Below are positions 1 to 6,934 of a stretch of DNA of 20,025 bases, in pieces. Origin of the DNA: Chloroflexota bacterium. GTDB lineage: Bacteria > Chloroflexota > Ktedonobacteria > Ktedonobacterales > Ktedonobacteraceae. The position numbers and the translations under genes are program-made. The DNA lies in assembly GCA_005881495.1 (NCBI GenBank), contig VBHI01000012.1:1-20025 (forward strand). The letters run 5' to 3'. The first letter of the stretch is position 1; each line of letters starts with the position of its first letter. The notes beneath the pieces are model-generated. The model searched no databases. It was not told the DNA's origin and saw only the letters and a list, made by a program, of their open reading frames with translations.

Positions 1-1
1 G

Positions 2-478
2 GAGTACCCAGCGTGGCAAAGCGTGTACACCTACTTCCAACAGTGGCGCGATGATGGGACATGGCAACGGCTCCATGACACGCTTCGCGCCCAAGTACGT
101 CAAGGAGTGGGTCGCCACAAGCACCCAACGGCTGGCGCACTGGACAGTCAGAGTGTCAAGACCACGCAGATGCGCGGCCTGCGTGGCTACGATGCGGGCA
201 AGAAGGTCAACGGGCGGAAGCGTCATATCTTGGTGGATACCCTCGGCTTGCTGCTGGCAGTCGTGGTCACCTCGGCTGCCGTTTCCGACCCCGCCGGAGC
301 CCGGCTCTTGCTTCGGCGTTTAGGAGGAGCCTGTAAGAAGTTACGTCGCATTTGGGTCGACGGCACCTACCGGGGTCACTTATTGGAGTGGGTCATGCTT
401 CACTACCGCTTCGTCTTGCAGCCCGTGTTGCGCTGCGATGGGCAAAAAGGCTTCGTGGTTCTTCCCAGACGCTGGGTC
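2..478 (+). pseudogene. IS5-family transposase, N-terminal and central part (split gene, 5' end outside window)
   Basis: DDE transposase of the IS5 family. The frame is open from base 2 (EYPAWQSVYTYFQQW), so the true start lies upstream of the window and the GTG at 23 is not a real start. Visible motifs are the first Asp in GALDSQSVKT, the second Asp in IWVDGTYRG, and RRWV, which precedes the catalytic Glu. The frame is broken after RRWV at base 478 by insertion of the serine-recombinase element; read past that point it gives a foreign tail and stops near 508. The missing C-terminus, [14 protein letters not shown], resumes at 3058 in the frame expected if the insert were removed. The family call rests on the motifs and is firm; the IS subgroup is not resolved. 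Confidence 0.9.
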
Positions 479-484
479 GTGGAG
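471..484 (+). repeat. attL-like junction of the recombinase element
   Basis: GCTGGGTCGTGGAG. The first eight bases are shared exactly with the right junction. The left arm is IS5 coding sequence (Arg-Trp-Val codons) and the right arm is element sequence. The element-side arm (to about base 498) contains AACACCCAATCACA, whose reverse complement (TGTGATTGGGTGTT) resembles the element-side arm of the right junction (TGTGGGGGTAGT), as expected for the two half-sites of an attP. Confidence 0.7.
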
Positions 485-518
485 AACACCCAATCACAAT
501 ACCCCTGAATCACTTCAG

Positions 519-547
519 TTGACAACATCTCCTCCACCTCCTATGCT
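519..547 (+). promoter_or_regulatory. Sigma70-type promoter of the recombinase operon
   Basis: A perfect -35 box TTGACA (519-524), a 17-bp spacer and a -10 box TATGCT (542-547, 4/6) lie just inside the element's left end, about 35 bp upstream of the small ORF. Transcription would begin near 554 and cover the small ORF and the recombinase. The location inside the element makes it independent of host promoters. Confidence 0.55.
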
Positions 548-582
548 TGGCATCAGTGGGCTGCTGAACTTGCTTACCTGGG

Positions 583-828
583 TTGAGCACCGGCAGCGAG
601 CCCAAGCTTCACCGCATGAGGAGGGCGGTATCCCATGTCCAGTCTCTCATCCAACACGGCTCCCCCCCACCCGATTCCAGCCAGGGAATCAGTCGGTGGG
701 AGGCTCTGCCCCCGGCCAATCGTCAGCGGCTTCTCTGGCTGCTGAGTCATCTGCTCGAACGCCAACTGGAACGCGGCCGCACACCAGGCAAGGAGGACGA
801 CGATGAACTCGACGCGAGTACCGAGTAA
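583..828 (+). CDS. Small protein encoded ahead of the serine recombinase (81 aa)
   Basis: Small ORF of unknown function with a TTG start at 583; ATG at 616 (Met12) is an alternative. It ends at 828, overlapping the recombinase start (803) by 26 nt, which suggests translational coupling. The protein has a predicted amphipathic helix in the middle (WEALPPANRQRLLWLLSHLLE) and a charged C-terminus (KEDDDELDASTE); there is no membrane segment. Its position suggests an accessory or regulatory partner of the recombinase, but that is inference. A competing frame across the same bases (438-806) is proline-rich and looks less protein-like, so I prefer this one. No shine-dalgarno sequence is obvious for either start. 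Confidence 0.5.
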   Translation: MSTGSEPKLHRMRRAVSHVQSLIQHGSPPPDSSQGISRWEALPPANRQRLLWLLSHLLERQLERGRTPGKEDDDELDASTE

Positions 829-2965
829 GTCCGGCCTCACTGCACTGGATGACGTGCGCGCGGAGAAAATTCGCGCCTTCCATCGTGAGCGGCTCGCGGT
901 CGTCTACGTACGCCAATCCACCGTCCAACAAGTCCTGGACCACCAGGAGTCAACACGACTGCAATATGGGCTGGTGAGTCGAGCCCAAGCGCTGGGGTGG
1001 GCCGCCGACCGCATCCTGGTGATCGATGAAGATCTAGGCAAGTCCGCGACGAGTACGCAGGGGCGAACGGGCTTCCAACGACTGGTTTCCGAGGTGAGCC
1101 TGGATCACGTCGGGATCATCTTCGGGGTCGAAATGTCGCGCCTGGCACGCTCCAACAAGGATTGGCATCAACTTTTGGAACTGTGCGCGCTCTTTCACAC
1201 CCTGATTGCTGATCTGGATGGGATATACGACCCGGTGCAGTACAATGATCGCCTCCTCTTAGGACTGAAGGGAACCATATCTGAAGCCGAACTGCATATC
1301 CTGAAGCAGCGGATGCACCAGGGCCGCTTGAGCAAAGCCCAGCGGGGCGAGCTGCAGTTTGCGCTGCCGATTGGCTACATCTGGAGTCCCACCGACGAGA
1401 TTCAGTTCGACCCTGATGAACAGGTGCAACAGGTCGTCCGGCTCGTCTTCCGCACCTTTGACGAACTGGGTACGCTTGGCGGGCTAGTACGCTACCTGGC
1501 CCAGCACCAGATCCAGCTCGGGGTGCGCGTGCGCGAGGGGCCTGGCAAAGGGGAACTGGTCTGGCGCCGCCCCAATCGGGTCACCTTACAGATGATACTC
1601 AAACATCCCCTCTACGCTGGTTCCTACGTCTACGGACGACGACAGGACGATCCCCGTCGCAAGCAGCCGGAGCGACCACGCACGGGTCGAGTGGTGATGA
1701 CGCCAGATGAGTGGCTGGTCCTGCTCCCCAATCACTGCCCGTCCTACATTTCTCCCGAGCAGTATGAGCGCAACCAGGCGCGGCTCGCGGCCAACCGCGC
1801 ACGTGCGGATGCCATGGGAGCTGTGCGCACTGGACCAGCCCTCTTAGCCGGTCTGGCGGTCTGCGCCCGCGGTAGCTGTCGGCTCAACGTCCATTATGAT
1901 GACGGGGGTGCGCGGCTGCACACGTATGAATGTGTGGAGCGCTGGACGCACTACGGCGAACCGAGATGCCAACACCTGGCAGGTGCATGCCTGGATACCT
2001 TCGTCATTCAGCAGGTCCTCGCCGCTTTGGAGCCAGCCACCTTAGAGTTGTCGCTCACCGCCACCGAGCATCTGGAGCAGGAACGGACCGAATTAGACCA
2101 GCTCTGGCAACACCGGCGCGAACGAGCCGCCTATGAAGTGGAGCGGGCCGCTCGTCAGTACCATGCCGTCGAACCGGAACATCGGCTCGTGGCCCGCACG
2201 CTGGAACGTGCCTGGGAAGAGAAGTTGGCATCCCAACAACAACTTGAGGAGGAGTATCATCGCTTTGTCCAGCGCCAGCCACGCCTGCTTTCGGAAACCG
2301 AGCGAGAGGCGATTCGCCGCCTGGCAACGGACATTCCCACACTCTGGAGCGCTTCAACTACCACGGCAGCCGATCGGAAGGAGATCATTCGCCAGGTCGT
2401 TGAACGGGTCATCGTTGACGTGCAAGGTAGCAGCGAACGGGTGAAGGTATGTATTGAGTGGATCGGCGGAGGTCACACCGAGGGAGTCGTGATCCGACCA
2501 ATTGGCAAGCTGAGCGAGTTGAGTACCTATCCGCAGATCTGCCACCAGGTCCAGGTGTTGACCGAAGCGGGCTGGGCAGCGGTGGCGATTGCGCAGGCGT
2601 TGAATGAGGCGGGCTTTCGCCCTCCCCGTTCCACTACTGGCTTTCGCGCAGAGATGATCACGCAGCTGCAACGCCAGTTAGGCATGAAAGCGCCGCGTCC
2701 GCGAGTTCGGCATCATGAGGGGTTCCTACCCCATGAATGGTGGCCAACCGAACTGGCTCGCCACCTTCGCATCCCACGCGGGACGCTCTTGCACTGGATT
2801 CGTCAAGGGGTGCTGCGAGCGCGCCAACTCGATGAACCCCTACACCGCTGGGTGGTGTGGGCTGACGAAGCGGAACAGGAACGGCTTCGAGCGTATCATC
2901 AGCGTGTGATCGGGGACGAGTTCCGCCACCGCTGGACGGATACACCACTTGCTGAACAAGCTTGA
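803..2965 (+). CDS. Large serine recombinase (720 aa)
   Basis: Site-specific DNA recombinase that would excise and integrate the element. The resolvase catalytic domain spans about residues 30-175: the nucleophile is Ser39 in VVYVRQS, with Arg37 nearby, and MSRLARS (Arg113, Arg116) supplies further active-site arginines. The Recombinase domain lies at about 185-310. A zinc beta-ribbon has Cys354, Cys359, Cys377 and Cys389. A Glu/Arg-rich coiled coil lies at about 420-500. The C-terminus (about 585-700) contains two helix-turn-helix-like stretches, around VAIAQALNEAGF and ELARHLRIPRGTLLHWIRQGVL. AGGAGG at 791-796 sits six bases before ATG 803 and settles the start. Length and domain order are normal for the family and the gene looks intact. 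It lies in a disrupted IS5 gene whose halves flank it, so it is the integrase of its own element. Confidence 0.93.
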   Translation: MNSTRVPSKSGLTALDDVRAEKIRAFHRERLAVVYVRQSTVQQVLDHQESTRLQYGLVSRAQALGWAADRILVIDEDLGKSATSTQGRTGFQRLVSEVSLDHVGIIFGVEMSRLARSNKDWHQLLELCALFHTLIADLDGIYDPVQYNDRLLLGLKGTISEAELHILKQRMHQGRLSKAQRGELQFALPIGYIWSPTDEIQFDPDEQVQQVVRLVFRTFDELGTLGGLVRYLAQHQIQLGVRVREGPGKGELVWRRPNRVTLQMILKHPLYAGSYVYGRRQDDPRRKQPERPRTGRVVMTPDEWLVLLPNHCPSYISPEQYERNQARLAANRARADAMGAVRTGPALLAGLAVCARGSCRLNVHYDDGGARLHTYECVERWTHYGEPRCQHLAGACLDTFVIQQVLAALEPATLELSLTATEHLEQERTELDQLWQHRRERAAYEVERAARQYHAVEPEHRLVARTLERAWEEKLASQQQLEEEYHRFVQRQPRLLSETEREAIRRLATDIPTLWSASTTTAADRKEIIRQVVERVIVDVQGSSERVKVCIEWIGGGHTEGVVIRPIGKLSELSTYPQICHQVQVLTEAGWAAVAIAQALNEAGFRPPRSTTGFRAEMITQLQRQLGMKAPRPRVRHHEGFLPHEWWPTELARHLRIPRGTLLHWIRQGVLRARQLDEPLHRWVVWADEAEQERLRAYHQRVIGDEFRHRWTDTPLAEQA

Positions 2966-2998
2966 TGAGGATATCATACGAGCGAATCACGAAAGGAG
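2949..2998 (+). promoter_or_regulatory. Outward-facing promoter and ribosome-binding site at the element's right end
   Basis: TTGCTG (2949-2954, weak -35), a 17-bp spacer and TATCAT (2972-2977, 5/6 to the -10 consensus) overlap the 3' end of the recombinase gene. They are followed by GAAAGGAG (2991-2998) and an ATG at 3005. This arrangement points out of the element into the flanking IS5 gene; in a circular form it would point into the element's own left end. The -35 is poor, so promoter strength is uncertain. Confidence 0.4.
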
Positions 2999-3004
2999 TA
3001 CGCA

Positions 3005-3082
3005 ATGGCAAGCACGCAGAAACAGAAAACTGTCTGTGGGGGTAGTGTGGCTGGGTCATCGAGCGCACCTTCGCCTGGCTGA
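3005..3082 (+). CDS. 25-codon ORF crossing the right junction
   Basis: ATG 3005 follows a good shine-dalgarno sequence (AAAGGAG, six bases upstream) and reads [17 protein letters not shown] before entering IS5 sequence at base 3058 and stopping at 3082. In the integrated state it is a mere 25-residue peptide. Joined across the core to the left end (base 479 onward), the same frame would stay open for 126 codons and end at 804-806, overlapping the recombinase start as ATGA. Whether it is translated, or matters only as a leader, cannot be told from the sequence. Confidence 0.3.
   Translation: MASTQKQKTVCGGSVAGSSSAPSPG
3050..3063 (+). repeat. attR-like junction of the recombinase element
   Basis: GCTGGGTCATCGAG. 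It matches the left junction at 12 of 14 positions. The element-side arm to its left starts TGTGGGGGTAGTGTG (3035-3049) and the IS5 side continues as Ile-Glu-Arg-Thr-Phe-Ala-Trp codons. The GAG of the match is the codon of the IS5 catalytic Glu. Confidence 0.7.
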
Positions 3083-3192
3083 CCCAATGTCGGCGTTTGG
3101 GCAAGGATTATGAAGTCCTGCCAAGCAGCAGCGAAGCGATGATTTACATCGCTATGACTCGTTTGATGTTGCGCCGACTGGCTGCTTCTTGA
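3058..3192 (+). pseudogene. IS5-family transposase, C-terminal part of the split gene
   Basis: This open stretch has no start of its own and encodes [20 protein letters not shown] then about 25 further residues to TGA at 3190-3192. ERTFAW is the canonical IS5 motif containing the catalytic Glu. It continues the transposase that breaks at 478; joining 478 to 3058 keeps the frame ([11 protein letters not shown]). The gene was therefore intact up to this point when the recombinase element entered. Confidence 0.88.
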
Positions 3193-3210
3193 CCTTTTCA
3201 AACAGGCTCT
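3193..3210. repeat. Probable right inverted repeat of the IS5 element
   Basis: CCTTTTCAAACAGGCTCT directly follows the transposase stop. Its reverse complement, AGAGCCTGTTTGAAAAGG, looks like an IS5-type terminus. The left end lies outside the window, so the match cannot be confirmed here. Confidence 0.5.
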
Positions 3211-3223
3211 GAGGAGATCGTCG

Positions 3224-3436
3224 TCAGGTCAGTTTGCAACTGACCTCTTTGGGGAGGCCATATTCCATGTGAACATCATCCAATGGAGCTTCGAACAATC
3301 CAGGTGTTGCTCCTGCGGGTGGCTCTAAATTAGAGAACACTCGCGCCTCAGATTTCATTCCATCACAGATAGACGCTTCCCAGTCACCAGGTACTGGATT
3401 GTATAAAAAGTAACGTTCCTCTTCTCCTGGAAGGTC
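3224..3436 (-). pseudogene. C-terminal fragment of an unidentified gene
   Basis: The minus-strand frame, open for 70 codons from an in-frame stop at 3437-3439 to TGA at 3224-3226, reads very protein-like: DLPGEEERYFLYNPVPGDW, then ICDGMKSEARVFSNLEPP, ending LPKEVSCKLT. No start codon with a ribosome-binding site precedes it (the only ATG is internal, at 3356-3358), so it is best read as the tail of a gene whose 5' part is lost or frameshifted. I do not recognise the family. It ends only 14 bp from the IS5 right end, so the IS lies next to, or inserted just after, this old gene. Confidence 0.4.
3226..3246. repeat. 9-bp perfect hairpin
   Basis: AGGTCAGTT, loop TGC, AACTGACCT. It overlaps the stop of the minus-strand gene fragment. 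There is no T-tract on the minus side, so it is not a standard intrinsic terminator for that gene. Confidence 0.4.
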
Positions 3437-3672
3437 TTACCTGGTGCTTGCCAGCGCCTGGCACTGGGCTTCTCAAAAGTCGCAAAGCTACGACCTGGAT
3501 TTGTGCTAGAATGGCACGTAGCACAGCAATCCTCCCAGAGCAAGTGGTACCGGCACAGAGCGGGCTAAAGTGAAGATGTGGCTGGATGTTGTGCGGAATC
3601 GTTTCCCTCCCCCCAACTCTGGGTCTCTCGTACAGCAGGCGCGTTCGATAGAACACCCGCAGGAGGAGACAG

Positions 3673-3747
3673 ATGGACGAGTACACTCCGATAGACCTGA
3701 TGGCGTTCCAGAACGCCGGGCTGGCGCTCCTAGCGCTACTTTGTTGA
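3673..3747 (+). pseudogene. 5' end of a small gene cut by MITE copy 1
   Basis: AGGAGGAG (3661-3668) sits four bases before ATG 3673, and the frame reads MDEYTPIDLMAFQNAGLALL before running into the MITE at 3733, where the MITE's own TGA (3745-3747) ends it. Only about 20 native codons remain. The product is unknown. The strong ribosome-binding site suggests a real gene start; without the MITE the frame would continue into sequence at 3858, which is not recognisable. Confidence 0.4.
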
Positions 3748-3857
3748 CTCGGGATTTTGCCTTGGTTTAAACCCATCAAATAGTGTCGATCTGAGCTCAA
3801 ATTGCTCAGGATATATGTCCGAATCAGGCGCGATTTCCCGAGTCAACAAAGTAGCGC
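3733..3857. mobile_element. 125-bp MITE, copy 1
   Basis: Perfect terminal inverted repeats of about 22 bp begin GCGCTACTTTGTTGACTCGG and mirror at the right end. An internal hairpin, CTGAGC (3791-3796) with GCTCAG (3804-3809), lies in the middle. It is flanked by TA on both sides (3731-3732, 3858-3859) and carries no coding capacity. A second copy at 13780-13904 differs at one base only. The 12-mer TACTTTGTTGAC at its ends also occurs at both ends of the IS630/IS701 mosaic at 13907-15849, so a transposase of that group is the likely mobiliser. Confidence 0.85.
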
Positions 3858-3990
3858 TACAGCGGTGTTCGCAAAGATTGAGCCATATATGTACATACAG
3901 AATGTATACGGTTCTCAGACTTCCTCTGCACGTCTGATGGCTTCCAGAGGAAGTACGGGTGCATCTCATTTCAGATCGGCGACGGCAGCA
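3858..3990. other. Short non-coding stretch with a 10-bp inverted repeat
   Basis: Bases about 3862-3888 resemble the sequence just upstream of the IS630 fragment near 13920-13950 (both contain AAAGATTGAGCCA), suggesting an old IS end. ACTTCCTCTG (3919-3928) pairs perfectly with CAGAGGAAGT (3945-3954), a hairpin 36 bp downstream of the minus-strand oxidoreductase stop. It might help end transcription but lacks a T-tract. No gene is supported here. Confidence 0.4.
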
Positions 3991-5754
3991 TCACAGGTCA
4001 AGCATGACCTCATCACGAGGTTGGGAACAGCAAATTAACACAATGCCGTCGGCAGGTCGTTCGAGTGGCTCTGGTTGGTAGCTTATGAGGCCCTCAATCA
4101 GCCCGCTTTCGCAGCTATGACAGACCCCTGTCCGGCACGACCACCTCACCGGAATGTCGCAAGCCTCGGCAAGTTCGAGCAGGCTCTGGAATTTTGGATC
4201 CCAGGGAACAGAGAGGCCACTGCGAGCAAAGGAGACCAGCGGACCCGTACCAGGAGATCCGGCTGGTGGGTGTGGTGGCTGCCGAGATGCGCCAAGCAGG
4301 CCGGGTGTGCTGGCGGCGGCAGGTCCGAATAGTTCGGTATGCAGATGCTCCCTGGTGACACCCCAGTCCGTGAGGTCACGCGTGAGATCTTGCGCGAACG
4401 CGGCTGGGCCGCACAGATAGAAGTCCGCGTCACGCGGCACGCCGATCCCCTTGAGCACCGTTATATTGAGGTGGCCGATCGCGTCAAAGTCCAGCCCTGG
4501 CCGATCTTCCTGGGTAGGTCTGCTATAGAGGATAGAGCTATGACCGTGGGGCAGGAGTTGCAGGAGGTGGCGAGCTTCCTGGGCAAAGGGATGTTCGTCG
4601 CGGTTCCGTGCTCCAAAGAGCCACCAGACTTCTCGCAACGTTGCCTCGGCGGCAAGGGCATGGAGCATGGCCAGCACCGGAGTTGCTCCCACTCCGGCAC
4701 TCAGCAGGACGATGGGGCGGGTATCAGGCTGGAATGTGAAGGAACCTCGCGGAGCACTCACTTCAAGCACATCGCCGACGCGTACCTGGGTATGAATGTA
4801 TGTACTGGCTGCCCCGTTCACCTCTTGCTTGACGCTGACGCGGTAGTGATCGGTCGCGGGTGCGTCGGAGAGCGAGTAGTTGCGCAAGAGAGGTGGGGCA
4901 TCTGGTCCGGGTTTCAGGCGCAGGATGACAAACTGGCCAGGGAGGGCCGCTGCAAGGGGTTGTTTGTCGGCTGGCACCAGGACCAGAGAGCGCACACTGT
5001 TGCTCTCCCGTTTCATCTCTGAGACTTGCAGGAGACGGAATCCCTGCCAGGCCGGGGGAGGGCCGCTTGCCGGGGCGAGTCCAGGATTGCCTCCGGTCGT
5101 CTCCCCGCGCACCGCTTGCTCAAGCAGGGCCTGGAAGGACATCTTCCACCCTGGACTCAAAGCGGGGATACGGAGTGCTCGCTCCAGTTTTTCGCGGGGA
5201 TGGTCATTCAGATAGAGCATCCCATCGATCTCCGCGACGGTCATGCGTTCAGAGCCAGCGGCGACCTTCTCGATCTCATCGCCAGCCTCCACTTCACCCT
5301 CTTGTAAGACGCGCAGATAAAAGCCCGGTCGGCGGTGGGCAACCAGCAGTGCTGGCATCTGGGGGTTGTTCATGCGGATGCCAACACGGTAACAGGTGAC
5401 ACGTGGTTGTGTGACCTCAAAAAGAGCATCGCCAATCCGGTAATGGTCGCCGATGCACACCTCCTCGTCAGATAAGCCCTCGATGGTAAAATTCTCCCCG
5501 AACTGTCCGAAGACGAAGTCATTGCGACCGAGCTGACGCTCCCAATAGTGATAGGACTCCATCTGGTAGACGAAGACCGCGCGTTGTTCTCCTCCGTGCC
5601 CGGCCAGGTCTCCTTGCTTATCGCCATCGATGTTGAGCCGCCGGACCATGCGCCGACCCTGGACCGGATCCTTCCAGACGGCGGTGCGCACCGTTTCTCC
5701 ACGCCAGGCGATGTTGCGTGGCAGACCAACGTTCACTGAGAGCAGTCGTGGCAT
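3991..5754 (-). CDS. MOSC domain / flavin reductase / 2Fe-2S ferredoxin fusion oxidoreductase (587 aa)
   Basis: Three-part redox enzyme. Residues about 1-165 form a MOSC domain of the YiiM type with the putative cofactor-binding Cys121 in TQPRVTCYRVG, followed by a small helical segment to about 215. Residues about 235-475 are a ferredoxin-NADP reductase-like module: RNYSLS (291-296) binds flavin, GVGATP (354-359) binds NAD(P)H, and CGP lies at 448-450. The C-terminus holds a plant-type 2Fe-2S ferredoxin with Cys540, Cys545, Cys548 and a fourth Cys at 575 or 576. The likely path is NAD(P)H to flavin to iron-sulfur to a molybdenum-type site or external acceptor; the substrate is unknown. I chose ATG 5754 because GGAGAG precedes it; an upstream ATG at 5838 lacks a good site. 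It is the last gene of the minus-strand cluster. YiiM-type proteins act on N-hydroxylated compounds, so detoxification is a reasonable guess. Confidence 0.85.
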   Translation of the reverse strand: MPRLLSVNVGLPRNIAWRGETVRTAVWKDPVQGRRMVRRLNIDGDKQGDLAGHGGEQRAVFVYQMESYHYWERQLGRNDFVFGQFGENFTIEGLSDEEVCIGDHYRIGDALFEVTQPRVTCYRVGIRMNNPQMPALLVAHRRPGFYLRVLQEGEVEAGDEIEKVAAGSERMTVAEIDGMLYLNDHPREKLERALRIPALSPGWKMSFQALLEQAVRGETTGGNPGLAPASGPPPAWQGFRLLQVSEMKRESNSVRSLVLVPADKQPLAAALPGQFVILRLKPGPDAPPLLRNYSLSDAPATDHYRVSVKQEVNGAASTYIHTQVRVGDVLEVSAPRGSFTFQPDTRPIVLLSAGVGATPVLAMLHALAAEATLREVWWLFGARNRDEHPFAQEARHLLQLLPHGHSSILYSRPTQEDRPGLDFDAIGHLNITVLKGIGVPRDADFYLCGPAAFAQDLTRDLTDWGVTREHLHTELFGPAAASTPGLLGASRQPPHPPAGSPGTGPLVSFARSGLSVPWDPKFQSLLELAEACDIPVRWSCRTGVCHSCESGLIEGLISYQPEPLERPADGIVLICCSQPRDEVMLDL

Positions 5755-5900
5755 AGAGGCTCTCCTTTCTTCTCTTGTCCTCACTCCAAAGGTCTTGCAC
5801 AACTCATCCACCCAATCCATGTGCGTAAAGAATAGCATCCTATCACTCTTCTAGAGCGTCCGTTCTCTCAAAAACGTTACAAGCACTTCTCAGCGAAGGT

Positions 5901-6803
5901 TCAATCTTTGCGAACATCGCTGGAGTTGAACGTTTGGATTTCCCTCGAACCAGTCAGGAAGCGGTCAACCAGGTTGGCAATTTCATCGGCTGCCGTATCC
6001 AGCGCGAAGTGACCGCCATCGACTCGATACACTTGCGCCTGCGGGACATCGCGGCGGAACGCTTCCGGTTCGGAATCATCGAAGGAGCGTTCGTACATGC
6101 CCCAAAGAACGAGTAGGCGCGGCTGGGTTTGACGCATCCATTCCTGCCATTTGGGGTAGGAAGCGACGTTGGATTGGTAATCGTAAAACAAATCGCTCTG
6201 GATGTCCGCCTGGCCTGGCTGGGAAAGGAAACGGAATTCATCGGTCCACAGATCCGGATCGTAGCGCTCGACCTGGGGATCGTTGCCCACATGCCGCGTG
6301 CGCGTGGTGGCCAGTGAGAGCAGATTCGGGCGCAACGTCGCCTCGTAGGTGGCGCGGTCGGCCCAAAAAGCGCGGCGGGGGTTCCAGTTTTCTCCAAGAC
6401 CGCTCTCATGAGCCACGGCATCCTGAACGATCAGCGCTTGCACGCGCTCCGGGTGAGCAAGAGCCAGGCGAAAGCCAACGGGCCCGCCATAGTCTTGCAT
6501 GTAGAGGCTGTAATGCGTCAGGTCGAGCGTCTCGGTAACATGCTCCATCACGCTCGCAATATGGTCGAAGGTGTAGGCGAATTGTGTAGGATCAGGCCAA
6601 TCGCTATGGCCAAACCCCGGATAATCCGGGGCGATCAGGTGATAGCGGTCGGACAGGCGCTGCAACAGCGGCTCATACATCCGCGAAGAGGAGGGCAGGC
6701 CGTGAAGCAACAGCAGGGCAGGGGCGTCTTTCGGCCCGGCTTCCCGGTAGAAAATGGACAGGCCGTCGACCTGTACGGTGCGATAAAACGTAGGGTTGTT
6801 CAT
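5901..6803 (-). CDS. Alpha/beta hydrolase, epoxide hydrolase / haloalkane dehalogenase-like (300 aa)
   Basis: The alpha/beta hydrolase fold is clear. HGLPSSS (His34 onward) forms the oxyanion region; the nucleophile elbow is MQDYGG with Asp104, not Ser, which is typical of epoxide hydrolases and haloalkane dehalogenases; the base is His265 in DGGHFALD; Glu238 in WGMYERSF is a candidate acid. The cap domain is around 130-215. The start at 6803 is fixed by AAAGGAG; the longer frame to 6881 adds a segment without a site. The first bases around the start are nearly the same as those of the RidA gene upstream. The enzyme likely opens an epoxide or removes a halide; the substrate cannot be read. 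Confidence 0.85.
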   Translation of the reverse strand: MNNPTFYRTVQVDGLSIFYREAGPKDAPALLLLHGLPSSSRMYEPLLQRLSDRYHLIAPDYPGFGHSDWPDPTQFAYTFDHIASVMEHVTETLDLTHYSLYMQDYGGPVGFRLALAHPERVQALIVQDAVAHESGLGENWNPRRAFWADRATYEATLRPNLLSLATTRTRHVGNDPQVERYDPDLWTDEFRFLSQPGQADIQSDLFYDYQSNVASYPKWQEWMRQTQPRLLVLWGMYERSFDDSEPEAFRRDVPQAQVYRVDGGHFALDTAADEIANLVDRFLTGSREIQTFNSSDVRKD

Positions 6804-6934
6804 GAGGATTCTCCTTTGGATGGTCTTGAACCAGAACTCAGTCTGGAGCCAGCGGTACGAGAAAAAGCACTGCGGCGACAAGAGATGGTTGTTGTCTGGT
6901 TGCCATGCGCATCAATACTTTTTCGTATTTTTTT

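Larger units (their letters stand above)
471..3057 (+). mobile_element. Serine-recombinase element inserted in an IS5 transposase gene
   Basis: A unit of about 2.58 kb lies between two near-identical 14-bp sequences (471-484 and 3050-3063, 12/14 matching, sharing the 8-bp core GCTGGGTC). It contains a promoter, a small ORF and a large serine recombinase, with no other cargo. Removing it together with one core copy joins RRWV to IERTFAW in frame, which fixes the boundaries to within the core. Large serine recombinases cut at a central dinucleotide and leave attL and attR sharing only a short core, which fits. The exact crossover inside the core cannot be read; a GT near its right end is close to the centre of the rough symmetry of the arms. 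Confidence 0.85.

Noticed and set aside
438..806. Plus-strand 122-codon ORF at the left end of the recombinase element
   Set aside because: It spans the attL junction and starts in IS5 sequence; its composition is proline- and glycine-rich and less protein-like than the overlapping 81-codon ORF. I mention the frame only in connection with the circular form.
3384..3800. Minus-strand 138-codon ORF that begins in MITE copy 1
   Set aside because: Its first 20 or so residues are MITE sequence (the same start appears in copy 2 at 13847) joined to unrelated DNA; chance fusion.
4339..5022. Plus-strand 227-codon ORF
   Set aside because: Antisense shadow of the MOSC oxidoreductase gene, whose domains are unmistakable.
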